Below, one piece after another: positions 20,716 through 28,303 of a stretch of DNA of 28,303 bases. Within the stretch, counting starts at the first letter, position 1. Each line of letters opens with the position of its first letter. Source of the DNA: Candidatus Peribacter sp. UBA2144 (GTDB taxonomy: Bacteria > Patescibacteriota > Gracilibacteria > Peribacterales > Peribacteraceae); the NCBI GenBank assembly GCA_002328295.1, contig DCXE01000024.1, positions 1 to 28,303 on the forward strand. Reading direction: 5' to 3'. The notes under the pieces are model-generated. The model was not told the origin of the DNA, did no database searches, and saw only the letters and a program-made list of their open reading frames with translations. Made by a program: the position numbers and the translations under genes.

Positions 20716-23700
20716 ATGTATCCCGACATTAGTAAGCTTTTCCGCGGCTTGTTACGAATCACCGGCGCTAATCGCGCGCGACGAGTGCACAAAGCTGTCC
20801 GAGCCAAACTCGGCAGTTTGTGCCATACAATAAAAAGAAAGTTTGAAGAGTATGAATTCGAACATCCGGTCAGAGGAAGGTTTAAGGGAAGGCCTGCTTT
20901 TATCGTTATTTCCCAAAAATGGATCGCACTCGTTACAGTTTCAGCGATTACCATGCAGGTAACACTCATGTCGACGGGGAATATGCCAAATGGATTTTAT
21001 GGATATGATTTATCTGGTGAAAAGCTTGAAGATACAGAGCCTGGTTTTAGCAATGATAAAACTAAGTTCAAATTTGACGCAAAAATAGATCCACCTTTGG
21101 CGATGGCAATAAGCGGTTCGGGATCCGCGGTCGCAACGGAGGATGAAGTCGATTCTGAAGATGAAGATGATGCAGATTTAAATTCGGAAACCTCAGGTGT
21201 ATCTGTAGGGGTACGACGTGTCGTGCCCAAATCCGAAGAGGGCACAGCAGAAGAATCGCAATTAAATAAAATAACAAGCACAGGATCAGATGCGGAGTCA
21301 GTACAATCCGAAGTAATCCCTTCGGAGATCGAAGAGGCTGCAGAGCTGGAGTCAGAACCAGAAGTCGGAGAATCAGAAATTGTAGAGGCTGAGTCTGGCA
21401 CAGGATCAAGTCTCGTCGAGGAAGAGATGGAAGAGATTGACGAGGATGATTTCTTCGATATGACAGACGAGAAAGAGGAAAAAGAGCTAGAAGAGAAAAA
21501 AGAAACTGTTGAATCCAGCGATTCTGAAATTAAAGATGGCTCAGGGGCTTTAATTGATTCGGGAACAGGAGAAACAGTAGTTGAAGTCCAGACTGGAACA
21601 GGGGCAGAGGTAGATACAGCATCAGGGGCTTTGAATATCATTCTTGATGCATCAACAGAAACAGGCTCACTGTCGCTACCAGAGGAGGAGCCTGACACAA
21701 GCATTTTAATATCATCAGGTTCTTTGAATATTGTGATCGACGGAAGAACAGATACTGGTTCACTTGTAATTGGAACAGGAGCGTTGGTTGGAAGCGGGAC
21801 GACTGTAACAGCTACGGGAGCTCTGACTGGTTCAGGAGTCCTAACAGAAACTGGAATTGTTCTTGATGTAATTTCAGAATCAGGATCTCTAACGGGATCA
21901 GGAGTAACAGCGTCAGGAACTACTGTATACGGAATCGAGGAAAATGAAGACAAACCGCTTAGAGAACTAGAAGGATTAAGTGGTTTACTGCTGGAAGGCG
22001 CTGACGTACCGTTCTCGGTGAATACGCACCCCACATTTGCTGTTCCGAAGCATAAAGATATAACAGATGTTAGGGAATTTCTGGATCGCGTGCAGATAGA
22101 GGTAACTGATTCAGACGGTAAAGAAGTGGAGGTTCAGGGAACGATCACGGAAGAAAAGACAAGGTATCTGGTTACCATTGGACCAAACGATAACTTCAGA
22201 CCTGGCATATACCATGTGAGGGTTTACCTGGAATCTTTGAGAGGTCAAACCAGAAAGGTCAAGACGCTATTTAGAAAAACAGGTCAGGGATTGGGAGAAT
22301 CGGACATCATGCTTTACGAGGGAGATATTCCCTGGGGAACAGTCGCATTCAACACAGACAGGCCAGAGTACATCCAATGGCAGGGTATGAAGATGGACGT
22401 TGCTTTCCTGAACGAAAATCAAGAGCCTGTCTGCGACGGTATATTCAGGGCGATGGTCGAAGATCCTAATGGAGAAAGAAAGTACTATGCCACTGAACAC
22501 GAATCGATTGAAGCTTTGGGACGATGCGATCTGAGAAAAATCACTCCCCTACCTGACTACAGCTTTACCTCGGGACTTACTTCCGAAGGAAAATACAAAG
22601 TTAGAATAGGTGCGGAAAACGGAGTGACACTTATCCACAATCTGGATGTGAAAGAAGATCCTGATCTATTGGATATAAAGCGTTCTTTTGTGACAAGGAC
22701 GTATCCTGGTGCAAAAGAGAAGATGAAGATCACTATAATCCCAACGCATACTTTTGTCGGTGAGGTTTCTGATAAGATCCCAAAGGGATATGAAATTCTC
22801 TCTACTGATCCACCGGCAGTCACTTCGAATAGCAAGCTTACAGGCGCAAATACGGTCAAGTGGCAGAGAAGGTTTGTAGCAGGAATACCATTGGAACTTA
22901 CATACACAGTTAGCGTGCCGGATGAAGAACCCATATTTTCTCTTGTAGGCCCCTTAAAGGCGCAGGGTTATGCGGAAGATCTTGAGCCGGAAGAGATAAC
23001 ACTTCCAAGATTCATACCAGAGTCGGATTCTGGGGCCGTTGTTGGAACAGGAACTACTATCGAGACAGATTCTCCTTTGACAGGCACTGGAGCGGCTTCT
23101 GGATCAGGCTCTCAAGCTTCTTCAGGCACTGGAAGTACGAGTACAGGTACAGGTTCTGGGATTACAGATGATGATACTTCTGGGACTGGTGCAGTACTTG
23201 ATGCTGCCGTTGATACGTCAACAGGATCAACAGCACTAACTGGAACTGGATCTAATGAATCAACTGATTCAATCGAAGATACCGGAGATGATAATCAAAC
23301 AGAGGAAGATTCATCAGTTTCTGTGGATGCAGCAGTCGATACATCGACAGGATCTAGTGTTCCTGAGGAAGTTCAGGAAAAACCGACAGCAAGAAGCATA
23401 AGGCAGGCAGCCGAAAGTCAATCAGAGAACACAGAAACTCAGCCAGCTATCGATCCAGAAAGCTCAAACTCTGAACAGGAAGTCGAGTCAGATGAAAATG
23501 TTGAAGTTGATGCGGCAATTGAGGTTCAAGAGATACAAGAGGAAGAGGATTCTTCTACAGGATCTGGACTTGAATCGTTCAATAATGATTTGAATGTTAA
23601 ATACAGAAAAATTGCTCGTATACCACCTTCATTAAATAAATTCGTGTATATGCCCCGAAGCTTTCCCTTAAGGAATGGAAAAACAGACTATAAGCTTCGG

Positions 23701-26700
23701 AGCACTTTTATAAATCTAGATCGTCTAACTGCGAACATTCTACAAAATTACGATTCGGCCCCAAATCCTTTTGAAGAGATCGAGTCAGATCAGGACAAGC
23801 TGAAATATAAGTTGATAGATGCACTGAATCCGCAGTTTAGCATGGCGACTGCGTTGTCTGCGGCAAGGCATGAAAAACCGCAGATGATGGCATGGGTGGG
23901 GTATGAACAGAGCTTAGAGCTTAGAGCTGAGAGCTTAGTACTAGAAGAAATTCAAAGTATTGAACAATATACTGCAAATATCCTTCCAGACGAGATTGTA
24001 AGTACAGGATCTGACAATTTGTGCAGCGAGATTATCTGTGAAGAGAATATCGACGAATTTCTCCCTGATGAGCTGGTTGGAACCGGAGGAGATCACAATG
24101 AGAATAATACAGCCATAACTGGGGTTAAATATATTATTTTGAAGGATGTAAATGATATAAAGGATTTAAATGATTCTTATGGACAATTATTCCAAGAACC
24201 AAATTGTCAATTGTCAATTGTCAATTGTCAATTAACTCAGATGCAATGGGTGGCAACACCATATCCGATTCACCAGAGACATGTCGCTGTCAAATCAATG
24301 GAAATCACTTGGGCAGTCGCTGGAATCTCATTGACAAGTAAAGAATCGAAGTTATTGGCGCTGAGCGATCTGCCACCAATGATTGTTGTAACCGGTCTTC
24401 GTCCTTCGGACTACGCCCGGCAAGCAGGTTCGTCGGGTTCACTAATAGCAGGTTCAGGCTCCACATTCAGTGCTTATGTAAACAAAAAGAGAGAGAATGA
24501 TAATTCTGACAATGGCGTTGATCTGAGCAAATTATCACCGCGAAGGCGCAGTGAATTTATTGAAAGAGGAACACTGCCAAGAGCTACAGAGGAATCCAGA
24601 GTTAGGAAACCAGTATCTACAGGATCGGTAAAAAGAGTTGGTTCAACTCGACTAAGTATAGAACCATCTACAGGATCAATAATTAACGAAAAAAGAAAGA
24701 GACGCGAAATTGATGCCCAGGTAGAGGTTACTTCTACGGTAGATCAGGTTCGAAGGCGGGATGCAACATCAGTTCTTTGGTTTAACGCAGTAAATAGGCA
24801 AAACAAACTAAATAATCAGATGGTGGAGAATGCTATAGACGATTCCAGAATGCTTAGATTCACTGAAAAGAGAAGATGGCAGTTGTTGTCTCTAAAGATT
24901 GTAAGAAAGGCTATAGATAAAACCGACGCCTTTGATGCGGAAATAACCCTCAAGAACGAAGGCGGAGACAGCTTCGATGCAAATGCAGCACCTACATTCA
25001 GACTTTTGGACAAAACATCTGCAGATATGTCATCCGGAGCATTGCTTGATGAGACCGGCAACCTGAAAGAAGAAGTTGCCCTTAGGGAAATCGCTTCTGC
25101 AATAGTTTCAAAAGCTGATATAAAACAAGCGTTTCTTAAGTCGCTTCTCGAAGGAAGCAAGAAAGAAATAGCGCAAACTGTTATGGCGGATTCAACGGGA
25201 ATGAGCGCGGTGCAGAATATCGCAATGAAGAAGAGCGGCAGAAGAAGCACGAGAAAAGAAGCACTGGAAATAATCGTTGAAGATGCATTGGAGGAAGATG
25301 ATATTCAAACAGAGGTTGCGGAGGAAATGGCAAATAATGCGGAACTCGATCCACTCTTGGATCAGATAATTACAAAGGAAGTTGAGGAAGACATTCTCGA
25401 CGAAATAGTAGCAGTTGCACAGGGAAGCGGTTCATCTGTTGATAAGGTATTGGAAAATGCAAATGAACAACTTACCGACTATGCGAAAACAGTAGTTGCA
25501 GAAGCTGTTAAGACAGAGCCAGGAGTGCTGGAAACTGTTGTATCTGGAGTGATAGAAGAAGAGGATATAAATGAAATAAAAGATATAAAGAATTCAGGTA
25601 CAGGAACTTCGATAATTTCTATTACGCTAATTGATGGTGACGGTGAGGAAATTAAAGACGCAGACTTCCACTTCGAGCCGGGCTCTGTCCTCTTGACCCT
25701 TGAACCGCATAGGAAATTTAAACCAGGTAAGTATCACGTCAGAATGGTAATTACGCATCCCGTTACAGGGGAACAGCAGATTTTGGAGCAAGATTTCACA
25801 TGGGGAGTCCTTGCCATTAATCCGGATAAAGATGTCTATATGCCCGGTGACAGGGCGAGACTCGACTTTGGTGTCTTGGATGATGCTGGAGAAATTGTCT
25901 GTAATGCTATCCTTAATCTGGATATCGAGACGCCTTCCGGCGAGCTATTTACGCTTAATACCCAGGACAAATCGATTAACGTGACCGGGACATGCGGTCT
26001 TAAGAATGCAGGATTTATAGGATCTGATTATGAAGCATTCCTGACATTATCGGAGGAAGGAGTGTATAAATTGCGTCTAACGGCCGAAACACCGGCGGGA
26101 ACTCGCACTATGACCTCAAAAGTCAGAGTCGATCCCCTCCCTCCTTATGTTGTGCGCAGGGAAGCGGCTACAAGGCTGTGGCCGTTTGCGCCTTCTCCAA
26201 TGACCGTAGAAGTCGAATTCTTTAATGATTTTGAGGGTTATATTGTAGATACGGTGCCAAGCTCATTTGAGATTACGGAAATATCTGAAGGCGGATCATG
26301 GGAAATCGGAACAGAAAGCGGCGAATTGCTGATTAAATGGCCTGTTTCTGCAAAGAAGAGTGAAAAGCATGAGTTTAAGTACATGTACGATGCACCGGAT
26401 ATTTCACCTGAATTCTATCTAGTTGGACCGTTGGAACTACGCGCTGATTACGCTGATTTATACACTGATCGCGCTGATAAGAAATCAGCGAGATCTGCGA
26501 ATAGAAGATCAGCGCAATCCGTGCACAAGAGAGTACCTCAAAAAACTTCAGCCTCTGGTTCTGTAAGTACAGATAAACCAAGCAGGAGAGCAATAATTGA
26601 GGAGAAGAAGGAATCAGTGTCCCCCATTGCGCCTGCCGACCCTAATAGCGAAGTAGACAATAGCAACAGCGATAGCCAAAAGGCTCATCGAGAAGTAAAA

Positions 26701-28303
26701 GAGATCGAGACTGTCGATGTTGAAAGTCATATTCGTTCTCGGGAAAGAAGCAGAGACATTATCCAGAAGAATAAGGACATAATCAATCCAATAAATGATT
26801 TGAAGGGTTCGAATTTATCAACTAAAAACGGAATGAATACTCCAGCAGAGCAAATGGAACCGACATCTGCGAGTATGTCTGAGAGCTTGCGAAGCACAGA
26901 ATCCGTGAATAGCATAGGTGAACTACCATACACCCCTGTAGACAAAAACTCAAGACCAAGTAAGAGAGATCTGATGGAGGAGAATACTAATAAAAAGGAG
27001 GCAAAAGAGATAAATGAAACAAAGGAGATAAAGGAAAACGATGTAACTGAAGATAAATCCTCAGATTCTACGGATTCATCGGATTCCTTGGAGTCATCAC
27101 TGATAACCTCTGAATACACAATAGCAGGACTCGTTGATAACTGGTCGGATGTTGATTTATTGATGTCCCCCGTTTCGTTTGCCATCACGTCTGGAAAGAA
27201 TATGAACGAGTATAACAAGAAGGAATGTGATCAGAACGAGAGAGGCCGCTATATCGAAGAGTGTAATGGTCTTTATGATATCCATAGTGAGTCAATAAAA
27301 AATTCAGAAACCAAGGCAGTATATACGGAAGACAGGAATATTAAAAGATTAATAAATGAGAGAATGAATTCCCCGTTTGTTAACGATACTGTTGATGCAA
27401 CCAGGCAAGCTATTCCAAGATTTGTACAGCATGAGGAGACGACTGATAATGATGCTCTGGTTGGATTTAATACTGAAAAAACCATAGGAGGACTATCGTA
27501 CACCCCTCCAAATCCTCTGTCAAATCTGCTTTCGTATGTCCAATCCGGATCGGGTGCCAAACCTTCTTCGAGGTCTATAAGAGATCAAGTTAAAGAAGAG
27601 AAGGTGGAGAGAATTGAAAAGATAAAAGAGCAAAAAGAAGTAAAAGAGGAAAAAGAGATAAAAGAGCAAAAAGAAATAAAAGAGGAAAAAGAGATAAATG
27701 AGAATAATGTTTCTACTGTTGATGAAGCTCCCCTCTCCTCGCAGGTCCAGAGTGGCTCAGGAGCTGTTGAGAAGTCGATTGAATCAGCGTCAGAGGGAGG
27801 CGGAGGAGAGGGGTCGGGGGTGAGGTCAACAGAAAAACTCACCAAGAAAAAACCCGGAACAACCTACATCGAACAACGCTCATGGCAAATCGCAAACGAC
27901 GCAGGATCTAACATCAAAACATGGGATGGTGGAGGTGCAGGAGATACAAACTGGAGTACGGCATCTAACTGGAACGGAGACACAATCCCCGCCGTCGGAG
28001 ATGTAATATACTTCGATGGAACAAGTGACAATAACGCAGTCTTTGATACAGGATTTACAACTACTCTTGGCGGCCTGTGGCTTGGAACAGATTACGATGG
28101 AACAGTAACGCTGGAACAGCCAATGGGAATCTCCGGATCAGTTGTAATCTCCGGAGGTACCTTGAGTGTTGTAGGATTTGATCTAAAGGTAACAGAAAGC
28201 TGGACTCAATACAGCTCAGGTAACTTCAACGCTGGCACAGGTACCGTTTACCTGATGGGAACTGGTTCAACAGGCCTTACCCTTTCCGGCTCAAATGCCT
28301 TCA
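20716..28303 (+). CDS. Giant membrane-anchored surface protein, incomplete at 3' end
   Basis: Frame 1 has no stop from the ATG at 20716 to the window end: 2,529 codons so far. Residues 1-65 are basic and cytoplasmic; 68-86 form one membrane segment, so the rest is probably extracellular. About 110-435 is acidic with many Thr-Gly/Gly-Ser motifs. 457-748 (module A) and 1631-1908 (module B) are homologous: both run 'YHVR', 'W-G-x-x-A-x-N', 'D-x-x-x-Y' (MG2 macroglobulin-like), 'V-C-x-x-I', and end 'F-x-L-V-G-P-L'. About 776-955 holds repeats of 'DAAVDTSTGS'. About 1376-1625 is helical and charged. 2396-2529 begins the 'WSTASNWNGDTIP' beta-domain often seen in very large surface proteins. Linkers contain in-frame palindromic repeats. 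The likely role is adhesion or surface coat; unproven. Confidence 0.85.
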   Translation, partial: MYPDISKLFRGLLRITGANRARRVHKAVRAKLGSLCHTIKRKFEEYEFEHPVRGRFKGRPAFIVISQKWIALVTVSAITMQVTLMSTGNMPNGFYGYDLSGEKLEDTEPGFSNDKTKFKFDAKIDPPLAMAISGSGSAVATEDEVDSEDEDDADLNSETSGVSVGVRRVVPKSEEGTAEESQLNKITSTGSDAESVQSEVIPSEIEEAAELESEPEVGESEIVEAESGTGSSLVEEEMEEIDEDDFFDMTDEKEEKELEEKKETVESSDSEIKDGSGALIDSGTGETVVEVQTGTGAEVDTASGALNIILDASTETGSLSLPEEEPDTSILISSGSLNIVIDGRTDTGSLVIGTGALVGSGTTVTATGALTGSGVLTETGIVLDVISESGSLTGSGVTASGTTVYGIEENEDKPLRELEGLSGLLLEGADVPFSVNTHPTFAVPKHKDITDVREFLDRVQIEVTDSDGKEVEVQGTITEEKTRYLVTIGPNDNFRPGIYHVRVYLESLRGQTRKVKTLFRKTGQGLGESDIMLYEGDIPWGTVAFNTDRPEYIQWQGMKMDVAFLNENQEPVCDGIFRAMVEDPNGERKYYATEHESIEALGRCDLRKITPLPDYSFTSGLTSEGKYKVRIGAENGVTLIHNLDVKEDPDLLDIKRSFVTRTYPGAKEKMKITIIPTHTFVGEVSDKIPKGYEILSTDPPAVTSNSKLTGANTVKWQRRFVAGIPLELTYTVSVPDEEPIFSLVGPLKAQGYAEDLEPEEITLPRFIPESDSGAVVGTGTTIETDSPLTGTGAASGSGSQASSGTGSTSTGTGSGITDDDTSGTGAVLDAAVDTSTGSTALTGTGSNESTDSIEDTGDDNQTEEDSSVSVDAAVDTSTGSSVPEEVQEKPTARSIRQAAESQSENTETQPAIDPESSNSEQEVESDENVEVDAAIEVQEIQEEEDSSTGSGLESFNNDLNVKYRKIARIPPSLNKFVYMPRSFPLRNGKTDYKLRSTFINLDRLTANILQNYDSAPNPFEEIESDQDKLKYKLIDALNPQFSMATALSAARHEKPQMMAWVGYEQSLELRAESLVLEEIQSIEQYTANILPDEIVSTGSDNLCSEIICEENIDEFLPDELVGTGGDHNENNTAITGVKYIILKDVNDIKDLNDSYGQLFQEPNCQLSIVNCQLTQMQWVATPYPIHQRHVAVKSMEITWAVAGISLTSKESKLLALSDLPPMIVVTGLRPSDYARQAGSSGSLIAGSGSTFSAYVNKKRENDNSDNGVDLSKLSPRRRSEFIERGTLPRATEESRVRKPVSTGSVKRVGSTRLSIEPSTGSIINEKRKRREIDAQVEVTSTVDQVRRRDATSVLWFNAVNRQNKLNNQMVENAIDDSRMLRFTEKRRWQLLSLKIVRKAIDKTDAFDAEITLKNEGGDSFDANAAPTFRLLDKTSADMSSGALLDETGNLKEEVALREIASAIVSKADIKQAFLKSLLEGSKKEIAQTVMADSTGMSAVQNIAMKKSGRRSTRKEALEIIVEDALEEDDIQTEVAEEMANNAELDPLLDQIITKEVEEDILDEIVAVAQGSGSSVDKVLENANEQLTDYAKTVVAEAVKTEPGVLETVVSGVIEEEDINEIKDIKNSGTGTSIISITLIDGDGEEIKDADFHFEPGSVLLTLEPHRKFKPGKYHVRMVITHPVTGEQQILEQDFTWGVLAINPDKDVYMPGDRARLDFGVLDDAGEIVCNAILNLDIETPSGELFTLNTQDKSINVTGTCGLKNAGFIGSDYEAFLTLSEEGVYKLRLTAETPAGTRTMTSKVRVDPLPPYVVRREAATRLWPFAPSPMTVEVEFFNDFEGYIVDTVPSSFEITEISEGGSWEIGTESGELLIKWPVSAKKSEKHEFKYMYDAPDISPEFYLVGPLELRADYADLYTDRADKKSARSANRRSAQSVHKRVPQKTSASGSVSTDKPSRRAIIEEKKESVSPIAPADPNSEVDNSNSDSQKAHREVKEIETVDVESHIRSRERSRDIIQKNKDIINPINDLKGSNLSTKNGMNTPAEQMEPTSASMSESLRSTESVNSIGELPYTPVDKNSRPSKRDLMEENTNKKEAKEINETKEIKENDVTEDKSSDSTDSSDSLESSLITSEYTIAGLVDNWSDVDLLMSPVSFAITSGKNMNEYNKKECDQNERGRYIEECNGLYDIHSESIKNSETKAVYTEDRNIKRLINERMNSPFVNDTVDATRQAIPRFVQHEETTDNDALVGFNTEKTIGGLSYTPPNPLSNLLSYVQSGSGAKPSSRSIRDQVKEEKVERIEKIKEQKEVKEEKEIKEQKEIKEEKEINENNVSTVDEAPLSSQVQSGSGAVEKSIESASEGGGGEGSGVRSTEKLTKKKPGTTYIEQRSWQIANDAGSNIKTWDGGGAGDTNWSTASNWNGDTIPAVGDVIYFDGTSDNNAVFDTGFTTTLGGLWLGTDYDGTVTLEQPMGISGSVVISGGTLSVVGFDLKVTESWTQYSSGNFNAGTGTVYLMGTGSTGLTLSGSNAF
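20787..20823. repeat. Strong hairpin within the 5' coding region
   Basis: GCACAAA, CTG and CGAG on the left (20787 onward) pair with CTCGG, CAG and TTTGTGC (to 20823) around a five-base loop. It begins 71 bases after the ATG. It could limit translation, or be another captured palindrome. Confidence 0.55.
23197..23568 (+). repeat. Coding repeats 'DAAVDTSTGS'
   Basis: 'LDAAVDTSTGS' (from 23197) and 'VDAAVDTSTGS' (from 23323) are 42 codons apart. A third, degenerate copy, 'VDAAIEVQ' with 'DSSTGS', begins at 23506. The copies differ mainly at third codon positions, so they are older duplications rather than recent slippage. Confidence 0.6.
23914..23938 (+). repeat. In-frame AGCTTAGAG repeat in the giant gene
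   Basis: AGAGCTTAGAGCTTAGAGCT followed by GAGAGCTTAG is read as 'SLELRAESL'. The word matches the style of the AACTTAGA repeat in the intergenic region at 20445-20473. Confidence 0.5.
24202..24234 (+). repeat. In-frame heptamer repeat (AATTGTC)4 in the giant gene
   Basis: Four copies of AATTGTC plus AATTA. Because seven is not a multiple of three, the peptide repeats every 21 bases ('NCQLSIVNCQL'). None of the three plus-strand phases of this unit contains a stop, so the array tolerates any length change only in multiples of three copies. Confidence 0.7.
24394..24420. repeat. In-frame CCTTCGG hairpin element in the giant gene
   Basis: GTCC-TTC-GGAC (24401-24411) within CTTCG...CTACG. It shares the CTnCGnCCTTCGGnCTnCG pattern with the FecR-gene element at 9883-9901 and encodes 'GLRPSDYAR' between ordinary protein segments. 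Confidence 0.5.
26440..26523. repeat. In-frame palindrome, CGCTGATTACGCTGAT type, in the giant gene
   Basis: The left part (26440-26461 and GATCGCGCTGATAA at 26468-26481) has words CGCTGATTACGCTGATTTA. The right part (to 26523) has inverted words AAATCAGCG, GATCAGCGC. It is translated as 'LRADYADLYTDRADKKSARSA' and onward, directly after the globular end of module B. Such CGCTGAT palindromes are normally seen between genes in environmental genomes (recollection). Confidence 0.7.
27625..27696 (+). repeat. Tandem 36-base Lys/Glu repeat
   Basis: Two adjacent 36-base units (27625-27660 and 27661-27696) match at 35 of 36 bases and encode 'KEQKEVKEEKEI' and 'KEQKEIKEEKEI'. Near identity at the DNA level points to recent duplication. 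A charged helix or coiled coil is likely. Confidence 0.75.
27728..27825. repeat. In-frame palindrome, CTCCCCTCTCC type, in the giant gene
   Basis: CTCCCCTCTCC (27728-27738) is inverted as GGAGAGGGG (27805-27813) followed by TCGGGGGTGAGG. This is the style of a widespread intergenic palindrome of bacteria. It is translated as 'APLSSQVQ' at one end and 'GGGGEGSGVRS' at the other. Confidence 0.6.

Noticed and set aside
20997..22034. Long Ser/Pro-rich frame on the minus strand
   Set aside because: It is a shadow of the Thr/Gly/Glu/Asp-rich coding strand of the giant gene, whose own frame is open throughout. Its composition is the expected complement.
20716..28303. Alternative genetic code as the reason for the very long open frame
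   Set aside because: TGA ends several recognisable genes in this window at their expected lengths, and the giant frame contains no in-frame TGA, so no recoding is needed.

Overview
The window looks like a chromosomal segment of an uncultivated bacterium with a small, patchwork genome, most likely of the Candidate Phyla Radiation (Patescibacteria). This is inference. It rests on core genes scattered without operon logic, a solo sigma region 4-HARE protein, a baseplate-J-like one-TM protein, a minimal RuvX, a single Xer recombinase, almost no Shine-Dalgarno sites, and a giant low-complexity surface protein. TGA is a true stop (for example at 2018-2020 and 20436-20438), so the UGA=Gly code of Gracilibacteria/SR1 is excluded.

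Layout. 1-3794: a gene fragment, a membrane-anchored baseplate-J-like protein coupled to a YdcF-like DUF218 protein, a palindrome, a strong dif-like site and a Xer tyrosine recombinase. 3795-5165: a REP fragment, a highly structured candidate ncRNA, a B3/B4-domain protein, and a second candidate small RNA ending in a textbook terminator. 5164-9544: SPFH protein, small membrane and hypothetical proteins, a putative lipoprotein, TyrRS and an RluA/RluD-type pseudouridine synthase. 9553-17194: FecR-like envelope protein, PilB/GspE ATPase, class B penicillin-binding protein with a large insertion, and GlmS. 17418-20438: ribosomal protein S20, RuvX, sigma4-HARE protein and a lipoprotein. 20716-28303: one uninterrupted frame of at least 2,529 codons, open at the window edge, encoding a membrane-anchored giant surface protein with two copies of a macroglobulin-like module.

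Two themes run through the window. First, at least ten intergenic gaps hold imperfect palindromes built from short repeated words, a different word in most gaps. Similar elements also occur in frame inside genes: several in the linkers of the giant protein, one in a linker of the FecR protein, and one forming the C-terminus of the pseudouridine synthase. Second, many start codons lie 6-11 bases after a good -10 hexamer with no Shine-Dalgarno sequence, which suggests leaderless transcripts. One small gene (6527) is the exception, with a near-complete match to the 16S rRNA 3' end.

Functionally the window combines cell-envelope work (PBP, GlmS, FecR protein, SPFH, lipoproteins, giant surface protein, pilus ATPase), translation (TyrRS, S20, pseudouridine synthase) and DNA maintenance (Xer/dif, RuvX).
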